Assembly (NCBI GenBank): GCA_022842725.1
Contig: JALHOZ010000007.1
Location: 104,665-168,664, forward strand
DNA length: 64,000 nt
DNA from: Saprospiraceae bacterium
GTDB taxonomy: Bacteria > Bacteroidota > Bacteroidia > Chitinophagales > Saprospiraceae
Reading direction: 5' to 3'
A program made the position numbers and the translations under genes. Positions 18,545 through 28,758 of the stretch are shown one piece after another (position 1 is the stretch's first letter; every line of letters begins with the position of its first letter). The notes beneath the pieces are model-generated. The model saw only the letters and a program-made list of their open reading frames with translations. It did not search any database and was not told the origin of the DNA.

Positions 18545-20863
18545 TTATTCCAACACTTCAAAATTTGAGGTACTTTTCTGCCCTGACCGGTCAATGACAG
18601 AAAGTTCGTAACTACCGGCACTTAGCTGCAGTGAAAACACCTTCGGATCCGAACCGGCAGGCGATGTGTATATATGTTTGTCATTGAGATACCAAAACAA
18701 TACCGCAGCCGGATCTGAGTGATAAGCTTTTGCTAATATTTTCCCTGTTTTTCCTTCTTCATTTCTTGGAATAAAAATTTTGATTTTATCCGTGGGATAA
18801 ATGATGGACAATGAAGAAGAGGTTCCGATACATTCAGGGTCAGGCACAGGCAATCCCTCGTAAAATAAATGTGATTCCCGGTAATAATATTCTACCTCAG
18901 CAGGAAGGGTAAACAACGTATCCTTTGTGCAAAATTTATCTTTACAATGAGGTTGAATCCATGTTCCTTCAGGAGACAAACAAACTTCCGTGTGAAAACG
19001 ACAGGGAACCCATCGAAAAGACTCTTTGTCCACTGTCTTTTTATCCGTTAAGTTACATAATTGTCCTGCTAACCTGCCTGATTCACGACATACGGTGATT
19101 ACTTTTTTCCGGTTTGAGAAAGGTTCTTTTGTAAACCAATGATTTTGCGGCAATGCATTAAAAATCTGAAACATTACCGGTGCTGCCCGTACCACACCGG
19201 TCAGATCATGCCTGCCTTCACCGTTTTCATTTCCTATCCAAACGGCTACCGCATATTTTCCATTAAATCCAATGGCCCATGCATCCCGATGTCCGAAGCT
19301 TGTACCGGTTTTCCACGCTATTTTTTTATCGTTTTCAAAAGCATACCAAAAACGTTCTTCTCTGGGTCGGCTTACATCAGCCATGGTATTAACCACTGAT
19401 GATATAACACCGGGTGAAAAAGATGTTTCAGGCATAAAACCTTCTTTTGATTTGTTTTTCAGACAATCGATCTCGCCGAAGGGTTCAGGTATCCCGGCAA
19501 AATTTTGAGCCATACCTTTATACAATCTGGCCAGATCCCATAAAGTGGTTTCTCCACCACCAAGGATCAGACTAAGACCGTAATGATCCGGCCCTTTATC
19601 AAGATATGACGGACGAAGTTCCGTCAAAAAATGGTAAAAACCCGCCAAACCTACCTGATTCAACAATCTCACCGATGGAACATTTAATGATTGAAGGATG
19701 ATATCCTCAGCTGGCGCTGCACCACGGAATTTTTCATCAAAATTTTTGGGTCTGAATTCTCCGATGACAGTAGGAATATCATAAATCAATTCATTGGGCA
19801 GTATAAAACCTTCCTCCAAAGCATAAGCGTATAAAAAAGGTTTGAGCAGACTGCCGTAACTACGTGGCGCCTGTATGATATCTACAAAATTTTTGCTCCC
19901 GTTGAGGTTTTTTCGCACATTTCCGGTGTACGCGACCAGGGTATTTTCCATCACATCAATGACTACCGCTGCAGCATTTCGTATATCCTCATGCCTTAAA
20001 ATATTGATTTCTTTTTCCAGAATATCATTGACTTCCTGTTGCCATTTTGAAGGACAAAAAGTATGAAACAAATATGTGTCCGGATATTTTTTGCTTAAAA
20101 AGTCTAAAAGATAAGGCGCATCGTCAGGCAACAATTTTACAGATTCGGGTAATTCTTCCTGAAGATATACTTCGAGATCTGATAACGGAAAATATCCGTT
20201 GTCAGCCAGTTTTCGCAACAATTTATTTCTTTTCTGATGCAATATCTCTCTGTTAGTTGAAAGATTAACCAGTGAAGGACTGTTTGGCATAACTGCCAGT
20301 AAAGCATATTCTCCCCAGGAAAGGCGGCTTACATCTCTTCCAAAATAGCGAAGAGCTGCGGATTTTGCCCCAATAGTGTTTCCTCCGAAAGGCGCCATCT
20401 GTGCCCAATCCCGCAGGATCGTTTTTTTTCTTGTGGTCAGGCTATATCTTACAGCACTCAGGGATTCAATAAGTTTGTTAAAAATATTTCTCCTGACATT
20501 TTTATACCTCATTCTCATCACCTGCATAGGCAATGTACTGCCTCCTCTTATGACCCTGCCATTCCGGAGATATTGTACCAACGCTTTGACCATCGAGACG
20601 GGATTGACACCGGGATGCCAATAAAAATATTCATCTTCAAACATTATGATACAATCGACCAATTGCTGAGGCAATGTATCTTCCAACGGCAGGCACCATT
20701 GGCCATCATCCGAAACTTTTGCAGAAAGTAATTGTCCTTCCGTACTGTACACAGACCGGCTGTATTTCAGTTTATCGCCAGGTACAGGTATCAACAAAAA
20801 AATCACCAGCAACAAAAAAATCCAGTGATACCACCGGAAAACAAAAAACCAATTTTTTATCAA
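18545..20863 (-). CDS. pbpC: Penicillin-binding protein 1C (bifunctional transglycosylase/transpeptidase)
   Basis: This 772-residue class A PBP polymerises and possibly crosslinks glycan strands in the periplasm. Residues about 8-27 form the membrane anchor. The GT51 domain has the EDEYFYWHPGV catalytic motif and GGSTLPMQ. The transpeptidase domain has S-L-L-K (within YGSLLKPF), SLN and KTGTSFG motifs. The C-terminal ~90 residues are a BiPBP_C-like beta domain typical of PBP1C. Its start overlaps the stop of the upstream alpha-2-macroglobulin gene by 4 bp (ATGA), showing translational coupling. The PbpC/alpha-2-macroglobulin pairing is widespread in Gram-negative bacteria. The weak hairpin near 18513-18531 may separate it from convergent gltX. 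Confidence 0.95.
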   Translation of the reverse strand: MIKNWFFVFRWYHWIFLLLVIFLLIPVPGDKLKYSRSVYSTEGQLLSAKVSDDGQWCLPLEDTLPQQLVDCIIMFEDEYFYWHPGVNPVSMVKALVQYLRNGRVIRGGSTLPMQVMRMRYKNVRRNIFNKLIESLSAVRYSLTTRKKTILRDWAQMAPFGGNTIGAKSAALRYFGRDVSRLSWGEYALLAVMPNSPSLVNLSTNREILHQKRNKLLRKLADNGYFPLSDLEVYLQEELPESVKLLPDDAPYLLDFLSKKYPDTYLFHTFCPSKWQQEVNDILEKEINILRHEDIRNAAAVVIDVMENTLVAYTGNVRKNLNGSKNFVDIIQAPRSYGSLLKPFLYAYALEEGFILPNELIYDIPTVIGEFRPKNFDEKFRGAAPAEDIILQSLNVPSVRLLNQVGLAGFYHFLTELRPSYLDKGPDHYGLSLILGGGETTLWDLARLYKGMAQNFAGIPEPFGEIDCLKNKSKEGFMPETSFSPGVISSVVNTMADVSRPREERFWYAFENDKKIAWKTGTSFGHRDAWAIGFNGKYAVAVWIGNENGEGRHDLTGVVRAAPVMFQIFNALPQNHWFTKEPFSNRKKVITVCRESGRLAGQLCNLTDKKTVDKESFRWVPCRFHTEVCLSPEGTWIQPHCKDKFCTKDTLFTLPAEVEYYYRESHLFYEGLPVPDPECIGTSSSLSIIYPTDKIKIFIPRNEEGKTGKILAKAYHSDPAAVLFWYLNDKHIYTSPAGSDPKVFSLQLSAGSYELSVIDRSGQKSTSNFEVLE

Positions 20864-23800
20864 CGCTCCGCAGGATTTATAATCAATCTGCCCGAAGCAG
20901 AAGAAGCAAATATATTTCCTTTATACATGTTTTCACATCTCGTCACCGGCATATAAAAATCACCTGTAAATGCTGCTTTTGCCTTAAAGTAAAACGTTTT
21001 TGTTTTACCGGGCTCTAAAATAAAAAATGTATAAGCTCTGTCATCTTTAAAATCCTGATATAAAAACTCTTCCCTGACAGGATTTCGTTCTGTTTCATAC
21101 AATCTTGGATTTAACAATTCTAATCCGGAAGGCATAACCGTATTTAACGCCATATCCCTCAAAATGGTCGCATTTGGATTGGTTACAGATACATAAATAT
21201 CAATATCATCGCCCAACCGCACCTGATCAAGACCGTTTTTCCTTTGAGTGGCATTGTAATATCTGACGTTCATTTTTACTTCCTGATTGACCGCCTGTTG
21301 TTTGAGCGAACTACTGATAAACTTATCGTTCTGACTTACATAAACGGGAGACTTCCCATTGTTTTTAATCTCAATTTTTTTATTCCAATCATTGCGGCTT
21401 ATCGCAATTTTTCGGGAAGATATTGCCTTGTGTTTAAAATTGTGAACGGTTTTTAATCCTGTCACCACATAATCCACATCTTTGTTTAATGCCAGATTTT
21501 CACCATAATACGCGAAAGTAGCAATACAGGCAAAACCCATATCCTGTGTGCTGTGCCATGAATCATCGTTGTAAGAACGAACCATCTCATCAAAGTAGGT
21601 GTCCAGCTTTTTTTTCTGACCTTCTATACCTGATAAAATTTCCACAATCAGAGCGAGATTTCTTGAGGTTGACCCAAAGGAATAATAGTCGTAAGATGTT
21701 TTGGAGGTAAGTTGTAGATTTTCAGCCTTTTGAATCAATTCTTTTGCCTTTGAATCAAATCCTGATTGGGCAAAACTACCCGCCATTAACCACCAAACCA
21801 ATGGATTTTTTGATGTATTGGTCGTCATAAAACGATTCATTGCAGATTTAGCGGGCTTGTTTGCTTTGGCCAAAATATATAATTTATAAGCCTGAGTCAT
21901 TGCCTCGTATTCGTAAGTATAATTTTCATTGGTATTTGAAACCGACCAGTTGTTTGCTTTTTGGAAATGGCCCTGAATCCAGTTTTGCAATATCTGATTA
22001 TCCTGAGGCAGGTATCCCAGATTTTTCATTTCCAATAAAAAATGACCGGCATACATATCTGACCAGGAATGGTAATAATCATTATTCCAATAATAAAACA
22101 TCCCGCCGGATTTCTGATACGAACCAATTTTATGAACCACCATTTGCAGGTTTTTAACCCTTTCCTGGTTTGTTTTTGGATCGAGATCGAGTAATTTGTC
22201 GAGATACAACTGTCCAAAACCATTAGATGTCACCTGTTCGAGGCAACCATAAGGATATTCTATCAATTTTTCTGCAAAAGAAACAAAATCAGGTGCTTTA
22301 GTCCCCGACACAATCAGATTTCCTTTGAATACAGCCTGATATCCCTGAGGTTTGACTTCAAAAACAGCGCTTTTACCCGGTTGTATTACCACATGGTTTA
22401 CCTTTGTTTCGTAAGGATTCGGATATTGTACCGCAATGTCTGTAGATTCCTTCATGGTTTTACCTTTGCCTTCTACAACCATGTCAATGGTGGTTATGCC
22501 GGGTGTATTGCCGACTTCAATATTGGCGTAATGGGTGACCCTGTTTTCTTTACCAAATGAAATGGCCTGATTTGTTGGTAATCCTTTCAAAACAGGCTGT
22601 GATGTTGTCGCTTTTAATGTGGCGTTCTGAATAGAAACATCATCTCTGAATAGTTGAACAGGAAGTCTGAGTTTGTCTGTGACCTGCAGGCTTCTTGGAA
22701 ACTGCGTCTGAACCATCAGAGGGTTTTTAACCGTAATCATTTTTTCAAGGTTACCGGTATTTCCATCCTGAATAGCGACGATCATCAGGCGTAATTTTCC
22801 AATGTATCGTGGAATCTCTATGGTATGTTTCTGACTGCTTTTTGCTGAAAGTTTGAATGATCCTTTATGAATGACTACCGGTTTAAAACGATTGACTTCC
22901 TGCAGAGCATCTGCTTTGTAAGCATCATCACCCCCGATAGAAATTATTCCGGCAAACTGTCCTGAAAAAAATGCCATCAGGTATTTATAAATATCCCATG
23001 TTTTGACCAGTAAAGGATATTTACCGTTAAAATGTTGATATGGGTCAGGTGTCTTAAATCCTTTGATACTCAATAAACCCTCATCTATCAATGCATATGT
23101 ATATTCCATAGGTCTGCCTGCCTTTTCGGAAACCGTAAAAGTGTATTTTTTTTCTGATTCAAGTACATCAGGCAGGTTTGTCACAGGGGTTAATGGTGTT
23201 ATTCCACCTGTCATCCGGATAGATTTAACCCCGTACATTCTGATTGGAAAATCATTGGTAGATTTTGCATACGGTTGTAAAACAGTCACATGAATGTATA
23301 TATTGGGTGCCCAGTTTTCATTTGATTTAATCAGAATTTTATTGTTTTTACTTTTCAGAGAATGCCATTTCTGCTCAATGATTTCTTTTCCTCTTTCGAT
23401 ACTCACCAATGCTTTGGCACCATCCACATCAGGTAGCAATAATGCTACAGACTCTCCGGTTTTGTATTCATCCTTTTCTGTTGCCAGTTCGAGGAGATGT
23501 GCTTCTTTGCCCTGAATGGTTTCCACTCCGTCATAGACCGTAAAAAAAACTGCTGTTCTGTGACCGGATTCTGAATCTGTAAATTCGACTTTATAAGCAC
23601 CTCTGGTAAGGCTGGCTTTTGGAATCCGCACCAATCCTTTTCCCGAGATGGTGACACTGCTTTCTTTTTCAAAAGCCCAATAGCTATCATCTTTGAATTG
23701 TCCCCAATGTTGCAATCGGTATTTATCAATCCACCATTGTTCGACGTGACGGAATATGGTATAATTCACTTGGCGGGAAGTAGTATTCAGTTTGCCTTTT

Positions 23801-26379
23801 GCATCGAGGTTAACCAGATTGATCGGAATATCTTCTTTAAAAGTATAATTACCTGCCCACCCTGAACCCGGTTTTTTTTCTGCACCGAGGTACGATTCAA
23901 AAGGTGAAATTCTGAATGATTTTCCTTCTTTATTTGAACCACCGCCTTCCAGAACACTTTCAATTTCTACCTGAACGGTTCCCGGTGCATTGATGGATTT
24001 AAAATCGTAATCTGTCTGAAAAGATGCTTTGCCGGCTTCATCAGTTTTTACGTTAAACAATTCAATATTACCATCATAAGAAATGTTTGGCACGGTAAAG
24101 GCATAGGTTCCGTAATCAGGAAAAGGGGTTGAAATCGGATATACCTTAGCCACTCCTGTAACCTTTGTATTCGGAGCTACAAAACCGGTCAGATACTGAC
24201 TGGTAATTTGACCATTAATTTCTGAAGCATAGATGACTTTATTCTGCACGTTTGATATATCGAGCAGGGTTTCAGTTGTATTGGGCTTAATGGTCTCTAC
24301 CTGAATATTTTGCCGCAGGGTCTGCGTACCATACGTAAGCATACAACGATATCTTCCGGTGCGTGCATTCGGCGGTGTATGTAATACAAAGGTATATATT
24401 TGATTTTTATCAATATCTATGGGTTTAATTTGTTCCTGAATCTGAACATTTTCTGTATTCACAAAAGAACAAATCAAAGGAAGTCCTTTGGGCAAAGAAA
24501 CATTTTTTTTGTGAAACATGACGTTGACATAAATGCTGTCTCCCGGACGCCATACATTTCTGTCCGTGTAGACAAAAGCTTCCGTTTCTGTCTCTGACAT
24601 TTCTCCGGAAATATCAAATTCAGTCAGTGGATTACTGTCTGCATCGTCTAAAGAAAGGTAGGTAATCTGATTATTTTTGGAGATTTTTATTACAGCACCA
24701 TTTTGGTCAGGAACATTCATTTTGGCCATGCCATCTCCGGAAGTAGCGGCTGAAATGATTTTTTCACCCTGAAGATCATATAAAGTTACATCTGCTCCTG
24801 AAACGGCTTTCAGGTCCTTTAATGTATTTAATGCCAAATAATAATCATTTCCTGCTTTTTTGGCAATTACGGAATAATCCGAACATATCAGCAATTTCTG
24901 AACCGGTTGTTTGTAGGCATAATAAGAAATATCACACGGATCTCCGTTTTTTTCCCAACTGTAATCTTCGTAATAATAATATTCCCCTTTGACCTGAGCG
25001 TTTTTTGAATAAAAATAGTTTTTGGCCGGAATGTTATAGCTCACTTTATATTTTTCAAGATTTTTTTTGCAGGCAAGACTGGTGTGTTTCGGTAAAAAAT
25101 CCATACTTACGTGGTAAATACTTCCCGGATTTTTTTTGATTTGTTTAGTCAGATCCAAACCATAGACTGTCCATCCGTCTTCATCTACCAAACCTTTTTT
25201 CAGCGAAACCTCTTGTTCGAAAATCGGTTTTCCATACATTCGAATAGAATAAAAATCTGCATATTCCAAAGATTGCCAGGCAAGGTAATGCAACACGTTT
25301 TCCTGTTTGATTTCGACGATCATAATTTTTACAACATCGAGACCCCGTGCTTTGATGGGAATTTTAAATTCTCCTTCTGATGGGAAATAATTGCCTGAGC
25401 TGACAAAATTGATTTCAGGAGTCAATACTTTATTTTCAAATGATATTTTATAATCCACAGGCAAAACCGAACCATCCTTTGCACTCAGACCATTACTTAC
25501 AAAAAGGTCAATCATGTTCATTTTATTCAGATCGTTCAAAAATATCTTTAAAACATTCTGATCAATAGTATAAGAAGGAGTATTGCCGGCAATGGTTAGC
25601 AATCCTGTCAAATCCTGACTTTTATCCATGATTTTAGAAAAATATAGCAGGATTTCATTAGCATCCTTGTCATGATGACTATGAACTACCGACAAATTTT
25701 TAGATGTCAAATCAAACGGCTGTAATTTTGTTTCATAATTTGCCATTACAGGGTTTGCATTAAACCCGATGGTTTTATTCGATTGTGTCACATTGTCATA
25801 TGTCAGGGTAGCTTGGTATTTATTAGTTGAGATCTCCTGAATTGCAACATCAGCTCCCTGCGTTTCAAAACATTTTTCCAACGATTTTACATCAAGCATA
25901 TCTGCAGAAAATACGTCGATGATCACATCCACTTTACCATTGTCCTGAAGGATAAAACCACGTTTTTCGACTTTTACCTGTTGTTCCAGTGTCTGAATTT
26001 TATAAGATATCTTTTGTGGAAAAACATTTTTGTCCAAAAGAGGTAAATCCAATGTAACTTCATACAATGTGTTACTTTGGAATGGTTTTTCAGGTGTAAA
26101 TGTCAGCATCGACCGGTTGGTCAGGGTAACCTTCCCCTTTACAGCGGGATCACATTTTACGACTTCCTGCAATGCAGATTCAGAGATGTCTTGTTCAAGT
26201 GGTTTTTTCAACATGTAGTGAAGTGGCTCTGAAACCGATATAACTCCTGATGTAGCCGCATCAAAATAAAGGGATAATAAATCTTTTTCTTCATCCAGGT
26301 TGGTCGCTGATATAGCATCACCGGATTTTTTACATGAATAGACAGATATCAGCAACAGAAATAAAAAAATCCGATACAT
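20860..26379 (-). CDS. Bacterial alpha-2-macroglobulin lipoprotein (protease trap)
   Basis: This 1839-residue protein begins with a lipoprotein signal (LISVYSC, Cys16) and is predicted to be anchored in the periplasm. It contains macroglobulin-like beta domains through the first ~1200 residues (DRNVWRPGDSIYVNVMF is the typical MG-domain signature), and a thioester motif CLEQ within YPYGCLEQ near residue 1380, followed by the alpha-helical thioester domain. By family knowledge such proteins trap attacking proteases by bait cleavage and thioester-linked crosslinking. It is the first gene of a two-gene operon with pbpC (4-bp overlap), suggesting defence and repair of the wall. The intact CLEQ means a covalent trap is possible. 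Confidence 0.95.
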   Translation of the reverse strand: MYRIFLFLLLISVYSCKKSGDAISATNLDEEKDLLSLYFDAATSGVISVSEPLHYMLKKPLEQDISESALQEVVKCDPAVKGKVTLTNRSMLTFTPEKPFQSNTLYEVTLDLPLLDKNVFPQKISYKIQTLEQQVKVEKRGFILQDNGKVDVIIDVFSADMLDVKSLEKCFETQGADVAIQEISTNKYQATLTYDNVTQSNKTIGFNANPVMANYETKLQPFDLTSKNLSVVHSHHDKDANEILLYFSKIMDKSQDLTGLLTIAGNTPSYTIDQNVLKIFLNDLNKMNMIDLFVSNGLSAKDGSVLPVDYKISFENKVLTPEINFVSSGNYFPSEGEFKIPIKARGLDVVKIMIVEIKQENVLHYLAWQSLEYADFYSIRMYGKPIFEQEVSLKKGLVDEDGWTVYGLDLTKQIKKNPGSIYHVSMDFLPKHTSLACKKNLEKYKVSYNIPAKNYFYSKNAQVKGEYYYYEDYSWEKNGDPCDISYYAYKQPVQKLLICSDYSVIAKKAGNDYYLALNTLKDLKAVSGADVTLYDLQGEKIISAATSGDGMAKMNVPDQNGAVIKISKNNQITYLSLDDADSNPLTEFDISGEMSETETEAFVYTDRNVWRPGDSIYVNVMFHKKNVSLPKGLPLICSFVNTENVQIQEQIKPIDIDKNQIYTFVLHTPPNARTGRYRCMLTYGTQTLRQNIQVETIKPNTTETLLDISNVQNKVIYASEINGQITSQYLTGFVAPNTKVTGVAKVYPISTPFPDYGTYAFTVPNISYDGNIELFNVKTDEAGKASFQTDYDFKSINAPGTVQVEIESVLEGGGSNKEGKSFRISPFESYLGAEKKPGSGWAGNYTFKEDIPINLVNLDAKGKLNTTSRQVNYTIFRHVEQWWIDKYRLQHWGQFKDDSYWAFEKESSVTISGKGLVRIPKASLTRGAYKVEFTDSESGHRTAVFFTVYDGVETIQGKEAHLLELATEKDEYKTGESVALLLPDVDGAKALVSIERGKEIIEQKWHSLKSKNNKILIKSNENWAPNIYIHVTVLQPYAKSTNDFPIRMYGVKSIRMTGGITPLTPVTNLPDVLESEKKYTFTVSEKAGRPMEYTYALIDEGLLSIKGFKTPDPYQHFNGKYPLLVKTWDIYKYLMAFFSGQFAGIISIGGDDAYKADALQEVNRFKPVVIHKGSFKLSAKSSQKHTIEIPRYIGKLRLMIVAIQDGNTGNLEKMITVKNPLMVQTQFPRSLQVTDKLRLPVQLFRDDVSIQNATLKATTSQPVLKGLPTNQAISFGKENRVTHYANIEVGNTPGITTIDMVVEGKGKTMKESTDIAVQYPNPYETKVNHVVIQPGKSAVFEVKPQGYQAVFKGNLIVSGTKAPDFVSFAEKLIEYPYGCLEQVTSNGFGQLYLDKLLDLDPKTNQERVKNLQMVVHKIGSYQKSGGMFYYWNNDYYHSWSDMYAGHFLLEMKNLGYLPQDNQILQNWIQGHFQKANNWSVSNTNENYTYEYEAMTQAYKLYILAKANKPAKSAMNRFMTTNTSKNPLVWWLMAGSFAQSGFDSKAKELIQKAENLQLTSKTSYDYYSFGSTSRNLALIVEILSGIEGQKKKLDTYFDEMVRSYNDDSWHSTQDMGFACIATFAYYGENLALNKDVDYVVTGLKTVHNFKHKAISSRKIAISRNDWNKKIEIKNNGKSPVYVSQNDKFISSSLKQQAVNQEVKMNVRYYNATQRKNGLDQVRLGDDIDIYVSVTNPNATILRDMALNTVMPSGLELLNPRLYETERNPVREEFLYQDFKDDRAYTFFILEPGKTKTFYFKAKAAFTGDFYMPVTRCENMYKGNIFASSASGRLIINPAER

Positions 26380-26569
26380 ATGTTTGTTTTAGGTTCGTTT
26401 TATAAGGATAAAAAAAAAGAAATATTTCATCTTTTCTACATAATCAAAAAAACAGTAAATTTAGTATTTTTTTTGATGTAAAAACATTAAAAAATCTGAA
26501 AAAAAATATTACCTACTGAATGACTGGATTTATCGGTAAAATTTTATATTATTATTGGTTTTCAGTGTG

Positions 26570-28558
26570 TTATGGTTGTTCTATCATTAATATACTGCCT
26601 GATACCAAAATGAGTTGGTGATTGCCTTCTATAAGCAGGGAATGAATTTTTTCAGGTACTATAGATTGCAGCACAGGATTGAAACCGACCATTTCATCGC
26701 GAATCCAAACATCATGACAATATTGAGGAACAGCCCGGGGTTCCCAATTATCTTCATCAGTCCAATCAGGTGATAATCCTTTCCAAATTAATGTGTCTGA
26801 AACAACAACATCAATGTCCGTTATAATTTGTACACCAGGTTGTTGGATAATATTATAAGGACGAACAGAAAATTGATACAGACCAGGCTGTTGGTTCCAC
26901 CCTATGACAACACTATCTTTCCGGGTGTTTGACCACGTCATTTGTCCTCCCGTAATCTGCCACATAAATGTAGCCGCACCCGCAGCTTCCACAGTATATA
27001 AATGCCCTGAAGCAGATGAGCAAACATTTCTGTTGCCGTTGATATTTTGAATTACGGCGGGTGGTACATACTCATAAGCTCCGATATCCACCTGATCTTC
27101 ACTGGGTCTTGAAATGGCTTCAGAAAAAGTCTCAGGAGTACCTGCCGGAGGAAAATACCCGGGCGCAGGCAAAGGGTTGGGAAACTCATAACCTGGAACA
27201 GGAACAGAAGGCAAAATTCCGGTATTAACTAACGGACTGTTTTGAAGAGGCATGAGATTGTCACTGCTTACATCTGCAAATAAAGGATTACTTCCGGAAA
27301 TCGTTGCTGTCAACTGTGCCGGAATATTGATTGTCCCCGTTTTAACCCAATTGTTACTCCCCGAAATTCTTGGCTGTCCCGAAGTCCACCTCGCTTCCGT
27401 TGTTCTTGTCAGATTAACATTTCCCGTAAGGTTAAAAAAAACATTGTTGTGGATTTCCAATGATTCCAATGTATCAAACATCCTGAAGATTGCCCCTGTG
27501 CCGGCCAAAACCGTATTATTTAAAAACCGGTATCGTCCGTGACTCATACCTGTACCATCACCACCTATCCTGACAACAGAGAAATTAATATCATTTACAG
27601 GAGTTTGTTTTTTAAATAATACATTACCAACCACTTCACTATCCTCTCTGCGCAATCGTGGATTTCCGCCATCAGCATTTACATCGGCACCTATCAACTC
27701 CAATTCATGATACCTTGCACCTTCAATCCAGTTGTAGTAAATTTCATTTCTTTCAGCCCTCGATTTTACATTGTTACCGCCGGTTGCATTATGAATATAA
27801 CAATGTGACATCCGAAAAACACTACCGGGATTATTCACCTGATCTGTCGCCATATATATCTGATGGTTTGAAGTACCGGAACCACAGCGGGTCACTTCTG
27901 TATATTCAATAACAGAATTTCCGGAGCCCTGATCTGCACCCAAAATACCTTGATTAGGACAATCTCGCACGTAACAATCTCTTATCGTAAGGTCTTTTGC
28001 CTGTAAAAAAATACACCGACTTGACCCACCGGTCACTTCAAATCCTTCAAAAATATAATGATGTCCGCCATTTGGCACATTATAAGGAAAAGGCGTAGTA
28101 AATGCAACTGAATTAACACCGCCTGAAATCACCGGTCGTAAACCGTTGGCATCCCTGACACCTCTGATGATAATTTTTTCATCAGGGGTTCCCGGTCTGT
28201 TAAAATTAACACCACCGGGATAACTAAATCCTCCGTCTACCTCTACCGTATCTCCGGGATTGAGCAAAGATGTCACTTGCTGCAGGCTAGTATAAACTCT
28301 TGAAGGGCCAACGAGATATTTTGTGCCGGTAATACAAATTTTATTGACTTTTTTTGTCTTTATTATATTTGTATTTGATGGACAATCGATTTTATATTCA
28401 TCAGATAAATCAATATATTCTGCGGCTATAAGGCACCTAAAAGTGAAGTTTTGGATTCTTTTTTCCTTTATAAAAGGATTGTCATGCGAAACTGCCTGAA
28501 CCGGATAACACCATAAAAAAATGAAAAGAATGAATAAAACACCTATTTTCAACATCAT
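26570..28558 (-). CDS. Secreted right-handed beta-helix (polysaccharide-lyase-like) protein
   Basis: The frame can open at 28645, but that start adds 29 odd residues. An ATG at 28558 (or 28555) gives MMLKIGVLFILFIFLWCYPVQA, a proper signal peptide, so I prefer it. The mature protein has a beta-helix of about 370 residues (PGDTVEVDGG, IIIRGV, HYIFEGFEVTGG, LTIRDCYVRDC, NEIYYNWIEGA), as in pectate lyase or chondroitinase-B-like families. A PKD-like domain (ITGGQMTW, VIGWNQQPG) follows. The tail (WKGLSPDWTDEDNWEP to the end) resembles the filamentous-type W-G domain often seen in Bacteroidota surface proteins. No T9SS tail is visible, so it may be periplasmic or use another route. The catalytic residues cannot be assigned, so activity is inference. 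Confidence 0.8.
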   Translation of the reverse strand: MMLKIGVLFILFIFLWCYPVQAVSHDNPFIKEKRIQNFTFRCLIAAEYIDLSDEYKIDCPSNTNIIKTKKVNKICITGTKYLVGPSRVYTSLQQVTSLLNPGDTVEVDGGFSYPGGVNFNRPGTPDEKIIIRGVRDANGLRPVISGGVNSVAFTTPFPYNVPNGGHHYIFEGFEVTGGSSRCIFLQAKDLTIRDCYVRDCPNQGILGADQGSGNSVIEYTEVTRCGSGTSNHQIYMATDQVNNPGSVFRMSHCYIHNATGGNNVKSRAERNEIYYNWIEGARYHELELIGADVNADGGNPRLRREDSEVVGNVLFKKQTPVNDINFSVVRIGGDGTGMSHGRYRFLNNTVLAGTGAIFRMFDTLESLEIHNNVFFNLTGNVNLTRTTEARWTSGQPRISGSNNWVKTGTINIPAQLTATISGSNPLFADVSSDNLMPLQNSPLVNTGILPSVPVPGYEFPNPLPAPGYFPPAGTPETFSEAISRPSEDQVDIGAYEYVPPAVIQNINGNRNVCSSASGHLYTVEAAGAATFMWQITGGQMTWSNTRKDSVVIGWNQQPGLYQFSVRPYNIIQQPGVQIITDIDVVVSDTLIWKGLSPDWTDEDNWEPRAVPQYCHDVWIRDEMVGFNPVLQSIVPEKIHSLLIEGNHQLILVSGSILMIEQP

Positions 28559-28758
28559 GAGTAAATATTTTAAAAAAAAAATATAAAATGGCTCACAAAA
28601 CATAATCATCAATGCTAAAATTTGATGATTGCTGGCCCTACTCATTGTGAAGTCAGATAATATACTTTTAAATAAAACATCTGAAATCAGTATTTGAAGT
28701 TCAAAGATACATTTTTTTCAGAAAAATAGTTTATACTACGGTAAGTATCCGGCCTTAT